Assembly: GCA_036655715.1 (NCBI GenBank)
Contig: JAVVPO010000016.1
Span: 1 to 36,014 of the forward strand
Source of the DNA: JAVVPO01 sp036655715
GTDB lineage: Bacteria > Bacillota > Clostridia > Lachnospirales > Cellulosilyticaceae
Reading direction: 5' to 3'
DNA: 36,014 bases
Position numbers and translations under genes: made by a program. The notes under the pieces were generated by a model. That model ran no database searches. It was not told the origin of the DNA and worked only from the letters and a program-made list of their open reading frames with translations. Below are positions 14,960-22,257 of this stretch, one piece after another. Each line of letters opens with the position of its first letter. The stretch's first letter is position 1.

Positions 14960-16189
14960 ATGAAAACAATCGGTATAGTAGGCGGAGGTGCATCAGGGCT
15001 AGTAGCTGGAATTGTAGCAGCTAGAACAGGTGCCAAAGTCTTAATTATAGAAAAACAAAATCGTATAGGCAAAAAAATTCTTATGACAGGTAATGGGAGA
15101 TGTAATATCACTAATACATATGTAGAGAAAAAACATTTTCATACCAGTTCTAAGGTGGATTTTTATAATCCTATCTATAAGATGGATGAAGTGAAGATAC
15201 TAGAGTTCTTTGAGGAACTGGGTATTATTTCATTGATAGAAAACAATAAAGTTTATCCTTTATCAGAGCAAGCAGCAAGTGTACTAGATGTCCTACGTAT
15301 AGAGCTAGAGAGACTTGGAGCGGCGATTATAACAGATACTAGAGTAGTAGATTTATATGCTAAACAAAGCAAATGGCATATAGTAGGTGAACATAATGAA
15401 GAGGGAAAACATAAATATCAAGTGGATAAGGTCATTGTAGCCACAGGTGGTATGGCAGGTATAACTCTAGATTGTGGTATGTATGAGATTCTAAAAAGTC
15501 TGGGACATAAGATGCAGCCTATATTTCCAACACTTGTGCACATTGTTTCATCAAGCAAGTATTGCAAGATGATGCAAGGAACAAGGGTAAAAGGTGCTAT
15601 AAGTATCTATGTAAAGGGTAAGTTAGCTAGATCCGAAAGTGGAGAAGTTCTTTTTACAGAAGATGGACTTTCTGGTCCTCCTATTTTCCAGCTTAGTCGT
15701 ATAGCCTCAGAGTGTGAGGCAAAGCATAAAGCATGTGAAGTGAAGCTGGATTTATACCCTAATATTTCTGAGGAAGATATGATTGGGATGATGTATGAGC
15801 GTATAGGCAAAAATCCAGATAAAACCATAGAAGAGATGTTCATAGGCTGGATGCATAAGAGAGTAGTTATTCCTGTAATCAAAGATGCAGATATAGGCTC
15901 TAGTACGACGCTTTGCCAAAATTTAGACTATGATATGATTTTAAGACTTGTACAAAGTATCAAAGGTCTAAGATTTGAGGTGAAAGGGACGAGAAGCTTT
16001 AAGTTTGCACAGTCTACAGCAGGAGGCATTGACCTTGAAGGTGTAGATTTTGAGACGATGGAATCTAAAGTCGCATCAGGATTATACATGACTGGAGAAT
16101 TGCTTGATGTAGATGGTGATTGTGGTGGGTATAACTTGCAGTGGGCATGGTCCACAGGATACCTAGCAGGAAAATCAGCGGCAAGATAG
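14960..16189 (+). CDS. HI0933/YhiN-like FAD-dependent oxidoreductase
   Basis: A 409-residue flavoprotein of the HI0933 family, which also contains BaiN. The N-terminal Rossmann motif is GIVGGGASGLVAGIVAA, followed by GKKILMTGNGRCNITN, the most conserved stretch of the family. VIVATGGMAG in the middle, LFTEDGLSGPPIFQLSR, and the C-terminal GELLDVDGDCGGYNLQWAW complete it. GAGAGG at 14945-14950 touches the ATG at 14951, so the ATG at 14960, nine bases on, is the better start and begins directly with MKTIGIVGGG. The next flavoprotein gene follows after 16 bases, and this pairing is common in Clostridia. The substrate is unknown. Confidence 0.88.
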   Translation: MKTIGIVGGGASGLVAGIVAARTGAKVLIIEKQNRIGKKILMTGNGRCNITNTYVEKKHFHTSSKVDFYNPIYKMDEVKILEFFEELGIISLIENNKVYPLSEQAASVLDVLRIELERLGAAIITDTRVVDLYAKQSKWHIVGEHNEEGKHKYQVDKVIVATGGMAGITLDCGMYEILKSLGHKMQPIFPTLVHIVSSSKYCKMMQGTRVKGAISIYVKGKLARSESGEVLFTEDGLSGPPIFQLSRIASECEAKHKACEVKLDLYPNISEEDMIGMMYERIGKNPDKTIEEMFIGWMHKRVVIPVIKDADIGSSTTLCQNLDYDMILRLVQSIKGLRFEVKGTRSFKFAQSTAGGIDLEGVDFETMESKVASGLYMTGELLDVDGDCGGYNLQWAWSTGYLAGKSAAR

Positions 16190-16205
16190 AAAAGGAGAGA
16201 GAAAC

Positions 16206-17786
16206 GTGATACGTGTTCAAGATATAAGATTAACTTTAAAAGAAGAAGAAAACATTTTAATCGAAAAGATAGCAAAGAAACTTAAAATCCAAACAAAAGA
16301 CATATTAGGCTATACTATTTTCAAGCAAGCAGTAGATGCCAGAAGAAAAGATGATATCAAGCTTGTTTATACAGTAGATGTCAAGACAACAAAAGAGAAA
16401 GCCTTACTTAAGAAAGATCCTTCCCTTAAAAGTCCAAGTTTAGACTATGAATATGTAGAAAAAGGTGAGGAAGTATTAAAGCATAGACCAGTAGTTGTAG
16501 GAACGGGTCCATGTGGTATATTTGCTGCCCTTATACTGGCTCAAATGGGTTATAAACCCATTGTAGTTGAAAGAGGGAAAAAGGTAGATGAAAGAGTTGA
16601 AGATGTCAATAAGTTTTGGGAAGAGGGAATTTTTGACCCAGATTCTAATGTACAATTTGGTGAAGGCGGCGCTGGGACTTTTTCAGATGGGAAGTTAACA
16701 ACTCAGATTAAAAATAAAAGATGTCATAAAGTACTGCGTGAGCTAGTGCTAGCAGGAGCGCCAGAGCCTATTCTTTATAAGAATAAGCCACATGTAGGAA
16801 CGGATATACTAAGAGAAGTAGTTAAAAATATTCGAATAGAAATAGAAAAATTAGGCGGAGAATTCCGTTTTAATGCATGTTTAACCAATATAAAAGCAGA
16901 GAATAATATCCTAACAGCTGTAGAGCTTAACCATGAAGAATGGATAGAGACTGAGGTTTGTATTATAGCTATTGGACACAGTGCAAGGGATACTTTTGAG
17001 ATGCTAAATGACAATAGGGTTTATATGGAACAAAAACCATTCTCTATGGGGATGCGTATTGAGCATTTACAAGAATGGATCAATCAGTCTCAATATGGAA
17101 AAGAAGCAGAGAACCCAAGGCTTGGAGCGGCAGAATACAAACTTGTACACCATGCAGCAAATGAGCGTGCGGTTTATAGCTTCTGTATGTGCCCAGGAGG
17201 GTATGTTATAGCCTCAGCATCTGAAGATGGCATGATTGTAACTAATGGGATGAGTGAGCACAAACGTGATGGAGCCAATGCAAATAGCGCAGTACTAGTG
17301 AATGTAGGTCCAAAAGATTTTGGGAGTGATGACCCCTTAGCAGGGATGCATTTACAGAGGAAATTTGAGAAACTTGCTTATGAGATGGCAAGTAAGACTT
17401 ATTACGCACCAGCTCAAAGAGTAGGTGATTTCCTTGAAAACAAGGCTTCTACAGGTCATGGAATAGTAGTGCCAACGTATAAGCCGGGAGTGACTTATAC
17501 CAATATGCGTAAGGAGCTTCCAGCATTTATGAGTGAGGCGATAGAGGAAGGACTTAGAGCCTTTGGTAGGAAGATTAAGAACTTTGATCATCCAGATGCA
17601 ATTTTTACTGGATTTGAGACAAGAAGTTCTTCACCAGTGAGGATGCCAAGGAATGAAAACTATGAAAGTAGTGTGAAGGGACTTTATCCAGCAGGTGAAG
17701 GTGCGGGCTATGCAGGTGGTATTACTTCTGCTGCGGTAGATGGTATAGAAGTTGCAGAAGCAATTGCCAAAAAATATAAAATATGA
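16206..17786 (+). CDS. COG2509-type FAD-dependent dehydrogenase
   Basis: A 526-residue uncharacterised FAD-dependent dehydrogenase, with a roughly 90-residue N-terminal domain (IRLTLKEEENILIEKIAKK; LGYTIFKQAVDARRK) before the Rossmann fold. The dinucleotide loop is VVVGTGPCGIFAALILAQMG, and the next family signatures are VQFGEGGAGTFSDGKLTTQ and FSMGMRIEHLQEWINQSQYG. FETRSSSPVRMPR and PAGEGAGYAGGITSAAVDG close the FAD site. The start is GTG at 16206, eight bases after AGGAG at 16193-16197. It is co-transcribed with the preceding YhiN-like gene. No substrate is known for the family. Confidence 0.88.
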   Translation: MIRVQDIRLTLKEEENILIEKIAKKLKIQTKDILGYTIFKQAVDARRKDDIKLVYTVDVKTTKEKALLKKDPSLKSPSLDYEYVEKGEEVLKHRPVVVGTGPCGIFAALILAQMGYKPIVVERGKKVDERVEDVNKFWEEGIFDPDSNVQFGEGGAGTFSDGKLTTQIKNKRCHKVLRELVLAGAPEPILYKNKPHVGTDILREVVKNIRIEIEKLGGEFRFNACLTNIKAENNILTAVELNHEEWIETEVCIIAIGHSARDTFEMLNDNRVYMEQKPFSMGMRIEHLQEWINQSQYGKEAENPRLGAAEYKLVHHAANERAVYSFCMCPGGYVIASASEDGMIVTNGMSEHKRDGANANSAVLVNVGPKDFGSDDPLAGMHLQRKFEKLAYEMASKTYYAPAQRVGDFLENKASTGHGIVVPTYKPGVTYTNMRKELPAFMSEAIEEGLRAFGRKIKNFDHPDAIFTGFETRSSSPVRMPRNENYESSVKGLYPAGEGAGYAGGITSAAVDGIEVAEAIAKKYKI

Positions 17787-17814
17787 ACATTATTTTAAAA
17801 AAATAAGATTATGT

Positions 17815-17843
17815 TTGAGAAAAACTTAGAATTCTGTTATAAT
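17815..17843 (+). promoter_or_regulatory. Promoter of hpt
   Basis: TTGAGA (17815-17820), a 17-base spacer and TATAAT (17838-17843) with an extended TG at 17835-17836. Confidence 0.85.
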
Positions 17844-17878
17844 TAGCTTATAATAGATGAAGTATGAGGTGCAATAGA

Positions 17879-18418
17879 ATGCAAAATGATATAGAAAAAG
17901 TATTATTATCTGAAGAAGAGATACAAAAAAGAGTAGCAGAATTAGGTGCCACATTAACCAAAGAATATAAAGGCAAAGATTTTCTTGCAGTAGGTATTTT
18001 AAAAGGCTCAAATGTATTTATGAGTGATTTAATTAGAAAAATTGATCTTCCTCTTCACATAGATTTTATGATTGTATCAAGTTATGGAAGTGCTACAGAG
18101 TCAAGTGGTGTTGTAAAAATTGTCAAAGACTTAGAAAATGGTATTAAAGGGAAACACTTACTTATCATAGAAGATATCATAGACAGTGGTTTAACACTTA
18201 AATATTTAAAACAAATGTTAGAAACAAGAGAACCAGCTAGTATTAAGCTTTGTACATTATTAGACAAGCCAGCTAGAAGAACATCACCAGTAGATGTAGA
18301 TTATATAGGATTTACAATGCCAGATGAATTCCTTGTAGGGTATGGTATTGATTATGCAGAGTACTATAGAAACTTACCGTATATTGGTTCATTAAAAAGA
18401 GAAGTATACGAAAAATAA
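17879..18418 (+). CDS. hpt: Hypoxanthine phosphoribosyltransferase
   Basis: The 179-residue purine salvage enzyme that turns hypoxanthine (and usually guanine) with PRPP into IMP (GMP). The PRPP-binding motif LLIIEDIIDSGLTL is at about residues 94-107. The upstream GILKGSNVFMSDLIR loop and the flexible MIVSSYGSATESSG loop are typical of the family, as is the C-terminal DFMI/GFTMPDEFLVGYGIDY stretch. GAGGTG at 17866-17871 places the start at ATG 17879 rather than at the in-frame ATG 17864, which overlaps that site. It has its own promoter and a bidirectional terminator, so it is a single-gene unit here. Confidence 0.95.
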   Translation: MQNDIEKVLLSEEEIQKRVAELGATLTKEYKGKDFLAVGILKGSNVFMSDLIRKIDLPLHIDFMIVSSYGSATESSGVVKIVKDLENGIKGKHLLIIEDIIDSGLTLKYLKQMLETREPASIKLCTLLDKPARRTSPVDVDYIGFTMPDEFLVGYGIDYAEYYRNLPYIGSLKREVYEK

Positions 18419-18424
18419 TAAAAC

Positions 18425-18467
18425 AAAAACAGCTGAATTCTGTATCACACAGAATTCAGCTGTTTTT
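18425..18467. terminator. Bidirectional terminator between hpt and a small gene
   Basis: A perfect 19-bp stem (18425-18443 with 18449-18467) flanked by A-run and T-run; it stops hpt from one side and the small minus-strand gene (18470-18601) from the other. Confidence 0.93.
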
Positions 18468-18469
18468 AG

Positions 18470-18601
18470 TTACAAATCATCACTTGAAATTTTCCTAGGC
18501 CAAGAAAGTAAAAGCTTCCTAGATATTCTTAAATCTTTTTCTTTATGTCGTATAAGAAGTTCATATTTTTGAACCTTTAAGTCAATATTTTCGTCTTTCA
18601 T
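18470..18601 (-). CDS. Small basic/charged protein, 43 residues
   Basis: A minus-strand gene of 43 codons with its own signals: AGGTG eight bases before the ATG, a TATAAT on the minus strand at 18639-18644, and a perfect bidirectional terminator just after the stop. The protein (MKDENIDLKVQKYELLIRHK, then EKDLRISRKLLLSWPRKI) is strongly charged and probably one long helix, without membrane segment or cysteine. I do not recognise a family; the length resembles Spo0E-type phosphatases but the SQELD motif is missing. The set of signals, rather than the sequence, argues for a real gene. Confidence 0.55.
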   Translation of the reverse strand: MKDENIDLKVQKYELLIRHKEKDLRISRKLLLSWPRKISSDDL

Positions 18602-18638
18602 TATATGTCACCTACTTTGTTTCAGTATCTTTCTATGC

Positions 18639-18644
18639 ATTATA
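18639..18644 (-). promoter_or_regulatory. -10 box of the 43-residue gene
   Basis: TATAAT on the minus strand, about 38 bases before the start codon; the -35 is not clear. Confidence 0.45.
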
Positions 18645-18697
18645 CAAAATAAATTAATTCTAATATAATTTAATTTTTATAAATTATTTTGAATATA

Positions 18698-18725
18698 TTG
18701 AAAAATAAAAGCAAAAGAATATAAT
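18698..18725 (+). promoter_or_regulatory. Promoter of the sugar-oxidoreductase operon
   Basis: TTGAAA (18698-18703), a 16-base spacer and TATAAT (18720-18725). The expected start, about 18732, falls inside the palindrome at 18731-18746. Confidence 0.75.
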
Positions 18726-18730
18726 AGTAA

Positions 18731-18746
18731 ATGTAACGGATTACAT
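18731..18746. promoter_or_regulatory. Candidate LacI-family operator
   Basis: ATGTAA and TTACAT (18731-18736 and 18741-18746) are perfect inverted half sites around CGGA. A symmetrical site of this size with a CG-containing centre, lying on the transcription start, is the typical operator form of LacI/GalR repressors. The remnant of such a repressor gene lies 25 bases downstream. Confidence 0.6.
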
Positions 18747-18770
18747 ATGGTTAAAGAAAGGATGAAGCAT

Positions 18771-18839
18771 ATGGCAACCATTAAGGATGGAGCAAAGTTG
18801 GCACATGAATTAATGATAAGGAAATCTACAAAAAAATAA
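18771..18839 (+). pseudogene. Remnant of a LacI-family repressor gene
   Basis: AAAGGATG lies ahead of an ATG whose 22-codon frame begins MATIKDGAKLAHELMIRK and stops at 18837-18839. MATIKDxAKLAxxS is the standard N-terminus of LacI-family repressors (first helix of the helix-turn-helix); the next residues depart from the family and the remaining 300 or so codons are gone. It keeps its ribosome binding site and lies between the candidate LacI-type operator and the Gfo/Idh/MocA gene, where a local repressor gene would be expected. It may also be translated as a leader peptide now. Confidence 0.5.
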
Positions 18840-18861
18840 AATGTATAGGGAGCATAAAGAG

Positions 18862-19965
18862 ATGGAAAGCACAGTGAAAGATATGGAAAGAATCGTTAAA
18901 ATAGGAATCATAGGGTGTGGGGGTATTGCTAACAACAAACATATGCCTGCGCTCACAAAACTTAAAAATGTAGAGATAGTAGCTTTTTGTGACATCATCT
19001 TAGAGAAGGCTGAAAAAGCAGCAAAGAAGTATGGCGTAGAGGGTGCCTTATGCTATACAGATTACAAGGAATTATTAAAAGATGAAAGTATTGAAGTCGT
19101 GCATGTATGCACACCTAATAGGTCGCATAGTTTTATCTCTATAGATGCGATGGAGTCAGGCAAACATGTTATGTGTGAAAAGCCTATGGCAAAAAAAGCT
19201 GCGGATGCCAAAGCTATGCTAGAAACCGCAGAGCGTACAGGCAAAAAACTTATAATAGGTTATCAAAATAGATATAGAGAAGATAGTACTTACTTAAAGA
19301 GAACCTGTGAAAACGGCGAGCTTGGAGAAATTTATTTTGCTAAAGCCCATGCTATTCGAAGAAGAGCAGTACCAACTTGGGGCGTATTCCTTAATGAAGA
19401 AGAGCAAGGTGGAGGGCCACTTATTGATATAGGAACCCATGCACTTGATTTGACATTGTGGATGATGAATAACTATAAACCTAAGATGGTAGTCGGAAGT
19501 GTTTATAAAAAATTAGGAGATCAAACCGAAACAGCTAATACATGGGGAGATTGGAATCCAAAAGAATATACCGTAGAGGATTCAGCCTTTGGTTTTATCA
19601 CAATGGAAGACGGAGCAACGATTGTCTTAGAATCAAGCTGGGCAATTAATAGTTTAGATGTAGGAGAAGCCAAGAGTACACTTTGCGGAACCAAAGCTGG
19701 AGCGGATATGAAAGAGGGACTTCGCATCAATGGAGTTAAATACAATAAGCAGTACGTAGAAAAACCAGGACTTGGAGCTGGCGGAGTAGATTTTTATGAG
19801 GGCGGAGAAGAAAAGCCAGAGGAAAAAGAGGCAAGGCTATGGATTGAGGCGGTTGTTCAAGATAAAGAAGTAGTTGTCAAACCTCAAGAGGCTTTAGTCG
19901 TTACGCAAATTCTAGAAGCTATTTATGAATCAGCAAAAACAGGTAAGCCTGTTATGTTTGAATAA
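18862..19965 (+). CDS. Gfo/Idh/MocA-family sugar oxidoreductase
   Basis: A 367-residue NAD(P)-dependent dehydrogenase of the inositol 2-dehydrogenase/glucose-fructose oxidoreductase family. The Rossmann loop is KIGIIGCGGIANNKHMP, and the family motif with the catalytic Lys is CEKP at residues 105-108. GGGPLIDIGTHALDLTLWM carries the conserved Asp and His near the active site. ATG 18862 is chosen because AGGGAG at 18847-18852 is well spaced from it; ATG 18841 and ATG 18883 are in frame but less well supported. It is followed by a broken TIM-barrel gene and an intact one. Together these suggest oxidation and isomerisation of a sugar or inositol-like compound. The substrate cannot be told. Confidence 0.88.
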   Translation: MESTVKDMERIVKIGIIGCGGIANNKHMPALTKLKNVEIVAFCDIILEKAEKAAKKYGVEGALCYTDYKELLKDESIEVVHVCTPNRSHSFISIDAMESGKHVMCEKPMAKKAADAKAMLETAERTGKKLIIGYQNRYREDSTYLKRTCENGELGEIYFAKAHAIRRRAVPTWGVFLNEEEQGGGPLIDIGTHALDLTLWMMNNYKPKMVVGSVYKKLGDQTETANTWGDWNPKEYTVEDSAFGFITMEDGATIVLESSWAINSLDVGEAKSTLCGTKAGADMKEGLRINGVKYNKQYVEKPGLGAGGVDFYEGGEEKPEEKEARLWIEAVVQDKEVVVKPQEALVVTQILEAIYESAKTGKPVMFE

Positions 19966-19984
19966 AGTCTAAGGAGGCTATAAG

Positions 19985-20453
19985 ATGCAGCTTGGCATAA
20001 TAGGATGAATTAAGGAAGAAAGTTTCAAACAAGCAGTAGAGAGAAAATTAAATTTTATAGAGTTTTGTGTGAATAGTAGCTGCGGCGTATCTTGGGAGTC
20101 CAGTCTATGTAACAGGTTGTAATGAAAGACTAGAACTATCTTACTATGAAAATATAACTGCTGCCATTCATTACTTTGAAAAGCTGATAGCATATGGCAA
20201 AGTGCATGGTGTGAAAATTGCTACGTATAACTGTAGATGGAATAAGTTTTTGAAACTAGATGGTATAGCGGGTAAACCTTGTGCTATTGGAGAAGGTGAC
20301 GCACTAGTGGAGGAAGTTTTAAACGTAGCAAGAGAGCTTGGATTTGAATGGCTGATTGTTGAAAATGATAATCCTATGCCAAATGGCTTAGAAGATATTA
20401 CAAGAAGTATAAAAAATATTCAAGATAGATACCAAATAGAGGGGGAAATATAA
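19985..20453 (+). pseudogene. Broken TIM-barrel sugar isomerase/epimerase gene
   Basis: AAGGAGG at 19971-19977 and ATG 19985 open MQLGIIG, then an in-frame TGA at 20006-20008, then IKEESFKQAVERKLNFIEFC, the normal start of AP-endonuclease-2-like sugar isomerases. The frame stops at 20074. From 20076 a second frame continues with VAAAYLGSPVYVTGCN, YYENITAAIHYFEKL and VKIATYNCRWNKF, then jumps to a C-terminal-like ELGFEWLIVEND and ends at 20453. The family usually has about 270-290 residues; some 50 residues between the first two pieces and about 100 before the end are missing. So the gene has a nonsense change, a frame change and internal deletions. Its TAA shares one base with the start of the next gene. 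Confidence 0.75.
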
Positions 20454-21418
20454 TGAAATTAGGCGTATTTACATGTTTAAGAAATGATTTAAGCTTAGAA
20501 GAGGCTCTTGGTTACTTTAAAAGAAAAGGCATACAAATGGTAGAGATTGGGTGCGGGGGCTATCCAGGGAAATCTCATGCTAATCCAGAAGTCCTTCTCA
20601 GTGATGAAAAAGCCTTAGAGGCATTCAAAGAAACTATAGAAAAATATGGGCTTGAAATAAGTGCTTTAAGCGCACATGGTAATCCTGTTCATCCTCAAAA
20701 AGAGATAGCGGAGAAATTCGACCAAGACCTTAGAAACTGCATACTTTTGGCAGAAAAGCTAGGTGTTCATCAAATTAATACTTTTTCTGGATGCCCAGGA
20801 GACCACACAGGCGCTAAGTATCCTAACTGGGTAACTTGTCCTTGGCCAGAAGATTTCTTAGCTGTTTTAGAGTACCAATGGAATGAAGTACTCATTCCTT
20901 ATTGGAAAGAACTCGTAACCTTTGCTAAAGCCCATGGCGTAAATAAAATTGCGTTAGAACTTCATCCAGGATTTGCAGTATATAATACCCATTCATTGCT
21001 TAAACTCCGAGAAGCAGTAGGACCTGAGATTGGTGCTAATCTAGATCCAAGCCATTTAATCTGGCAAGGTATGGATACTGTGGCGGTTATTCGTCAGTTA
21101 AAAGATGCGATTTTCCACTTCCATGCAAAAGATACCAAGATTGATAAGTACAATACAGCAATTAATGGTGTGTTAGATACGCAGCACTACGGTGATATTA
21201 TCAATCGTTCATGGGTATTTAGAAGTGTAGGGTATGGTAATGACTATGCAACATGGAAAGAGATCATCTCTAATCTAAGATTAGTAGGTTATGACTATGC
21301 CATTAGTATTGAGCATGAAGATAGTCTTATGAGCCAAAATGAAGGATTAAGTAAAGCAGTAGAATTCTTAAAAGAGGTTATCATCTATGAAGAAACTGGA
21401 GAAATGTGGTGGGCATAA
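20453..21418 (+). CDS. TIM-barrel sugar phosphate isomerase/epimerase
   Basis: A 321-residue protein of the xylose-isomerase-like TIM-barrel family (AP endonuclease 2 superfamily). Metal-binding acidic and histidine residues stand at the ends of strands in IALELHPGFAVYNT, GANLDPSHLIWQGMD, IFHFHAKDTKID and YAISIEHEDS. The length and the NTFSGCPGDHTGAKYPNW stretch match members often encoded next to Gfo/Idh/MocA dehydrogenases. AGGGGG at 20440-20445 precedes the ATG. It is the last gene of the operon and is followed by a strong terminator. It could interconvert the product of the dehydrogenase; the sugar is unknown. It is not a duplicate of the broken gene before it, which has a different sequence. 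Confidence 0.88.
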   Translation: MKLGVFTCLRNDLSLEEALGYFKRKGIQMVEIGCGGYPGKSHANPEVLLSDEKALEAFKETIEKYGLEISALSAHGNPVHPQKEIAEKFDQDLRNCILLAEKLGVHQINTFSGCPGDHTGAKYPNWVTCPWPEDFLAVLEYQWNEVLIPYWKELVTFAKAHGVNKIALELHPGFAVYNTHSLLKLREAVGPEIGANLDPSHLIWQGMDTVAVIRQLKDAIFHFHAKDTKIDKYNTAINGVLDTQHYGDIINRSWVFRSVGYGNDYATWKEIISNLRLVGYDYAISIEHEDSLMSQNEGLSKAVEFLKEVIIYEETGEMWWA

Positions 21419-21435
21419 ACTTAATTTATTTAGAA

Positions 21436-21475
21436 AAAAAAGTAATCTCTAAGATAGAGATTGCTTTTTTCTATA
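21436..21475 (+). terminator. Terminator after the sugar operon
   Basis: A 15-bp stem with one wobble (21436-21450 with 21456-21470), five-base loop, within A and T runs. Confidence 0.92.
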
Positions 21476-21510
21476 TATGGGTATAGATATTAGTAAGGAG
21501 AAAGAAGTTA

Positions 21511-21519
21511 TGATATAAT
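21511..21519 (+). promoter_or_regulatory. Extended -10 promoter of the 166-residue gene
   Basis: TG at 21511-21512, one base, TATAAT at 21514-21519, about 30 bases before the start; the -35 is not clear. Confidence 0.6.
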
Positions 21520-21551
21520 GAATGAAAATGTGTAAGTAATGGAGGAACAAC

Positions 21552-22052
21552 ATGGGCAAGGTTTACCAATTTCCACAGAAGAAATCAATGAAGGATAATC
21601 AGCCGCCAATTTATTCTGAGAATAAGGCAATCATGGAAAATGCAGTGAAAGTTCTCCTAGAGACTTATAGTGAGCGAATTGATCAGTTAAGTGATTATAT
21701 AAAAGCTATTAGAAATTTAGATGGATCTCATATCAAAAATCCTAAAGAACTTTTAGAAGTTGTCAAAGAACTCAATCAGGTATTTGCAAGCTATGGGATT
21801 ACCAATAATTTTTATACCTTTACAACACTATCAAATAAATTTATTAATTATTATAACGATAACAGAACGTTAGGTGTATTTAAAGAAAACAAAAAAGAAG
21901 AAATAAGGTATTATGAAGTAGGGGAATTCATACAGGAGTTTGAGTACCATCAATTTACCTTCTTGATGCATGAAGAAATATATGACTTACTAGAAAAGCA
22001 AATTAGTGATTTAAAAATAACAATCCATGTTCTAGAAAAGACCAAGATATAA
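21552..22052 (+). CDS. Conserved-looking hypothetical protein, 166 residues
   Basis: A soluble protein without signal peptide or membrane segment. It begins with a basic, flexible segment (MGKVYQFPQKKS) and continues as predicted alpha-helices (NAVKVLLETYSERIDQLSDY, then EFIQEFEYHQFTFLMHEEIY, then LEKQISDLKITIHVLEK). I do not recognise a family. GGAGG at 21541-21545 is a good ribosome binding site, and the gene has its own extended -10 promoter and a 21-bp terminator that starts at its stop codon. It is thus a single-gene unit with good signals, and its codon use is like that of its neighbours. Confidence 0.75.
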   Translation: MGKVYQFPQKKSMKDNQPPIYSENKAIMENAVKVLLETYSERIDQLSDYIKAIRNLDGSHIKNPKELLEVVKELNQVFASYGITNNFYTFTTLSNKFINYYNDNRTLGVFKENKKEEIRYYEVGEFIQEFEYHQFTFLMHEEIYDLLEKQISDLKITIHVLEKTKI

Positions 22053-22096
22053 ATATAAAAGTGGTAACAGCTTAGGCTGTTACCACTTTTATATTT
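22051..22096 (+). terminator. Long terminator overlapping a stop codon
   Basis: A perfect 21-bp stem (22051-22071 with 22076-22096) with a four-base loop; the 5' arm includes the last two bases of the stop codon. Confidence 0.92.
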
Positions 22097-22257
22097 AATA
22101 AAGACTTGTTATGGGCATGAGGTTCTAACACAATATTTAAATCAAAAATAATTTTATACACATATGTAAAGATGAAAAATCATATAAGATAATAAGGAAT
22201 ATTTGGTTACAAAAGAAGAAATAGAAACTTGTTAGACTGTAGAGGAGGATACATACG

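Noticed and set aside
20006..20008. TGA as a selenocysteine codon in the isomerase gene
   Set aside because: The gene also has a frame change and internal deletions, no hairpin follows the TGA, and the family does not use selenocysteine here.
22100..22240. Gene or RNA in the gap before the activase gene
   Set aside because: No frame with a ribosome binding site and no stable hairpin were found; it probably holds only the promoter.
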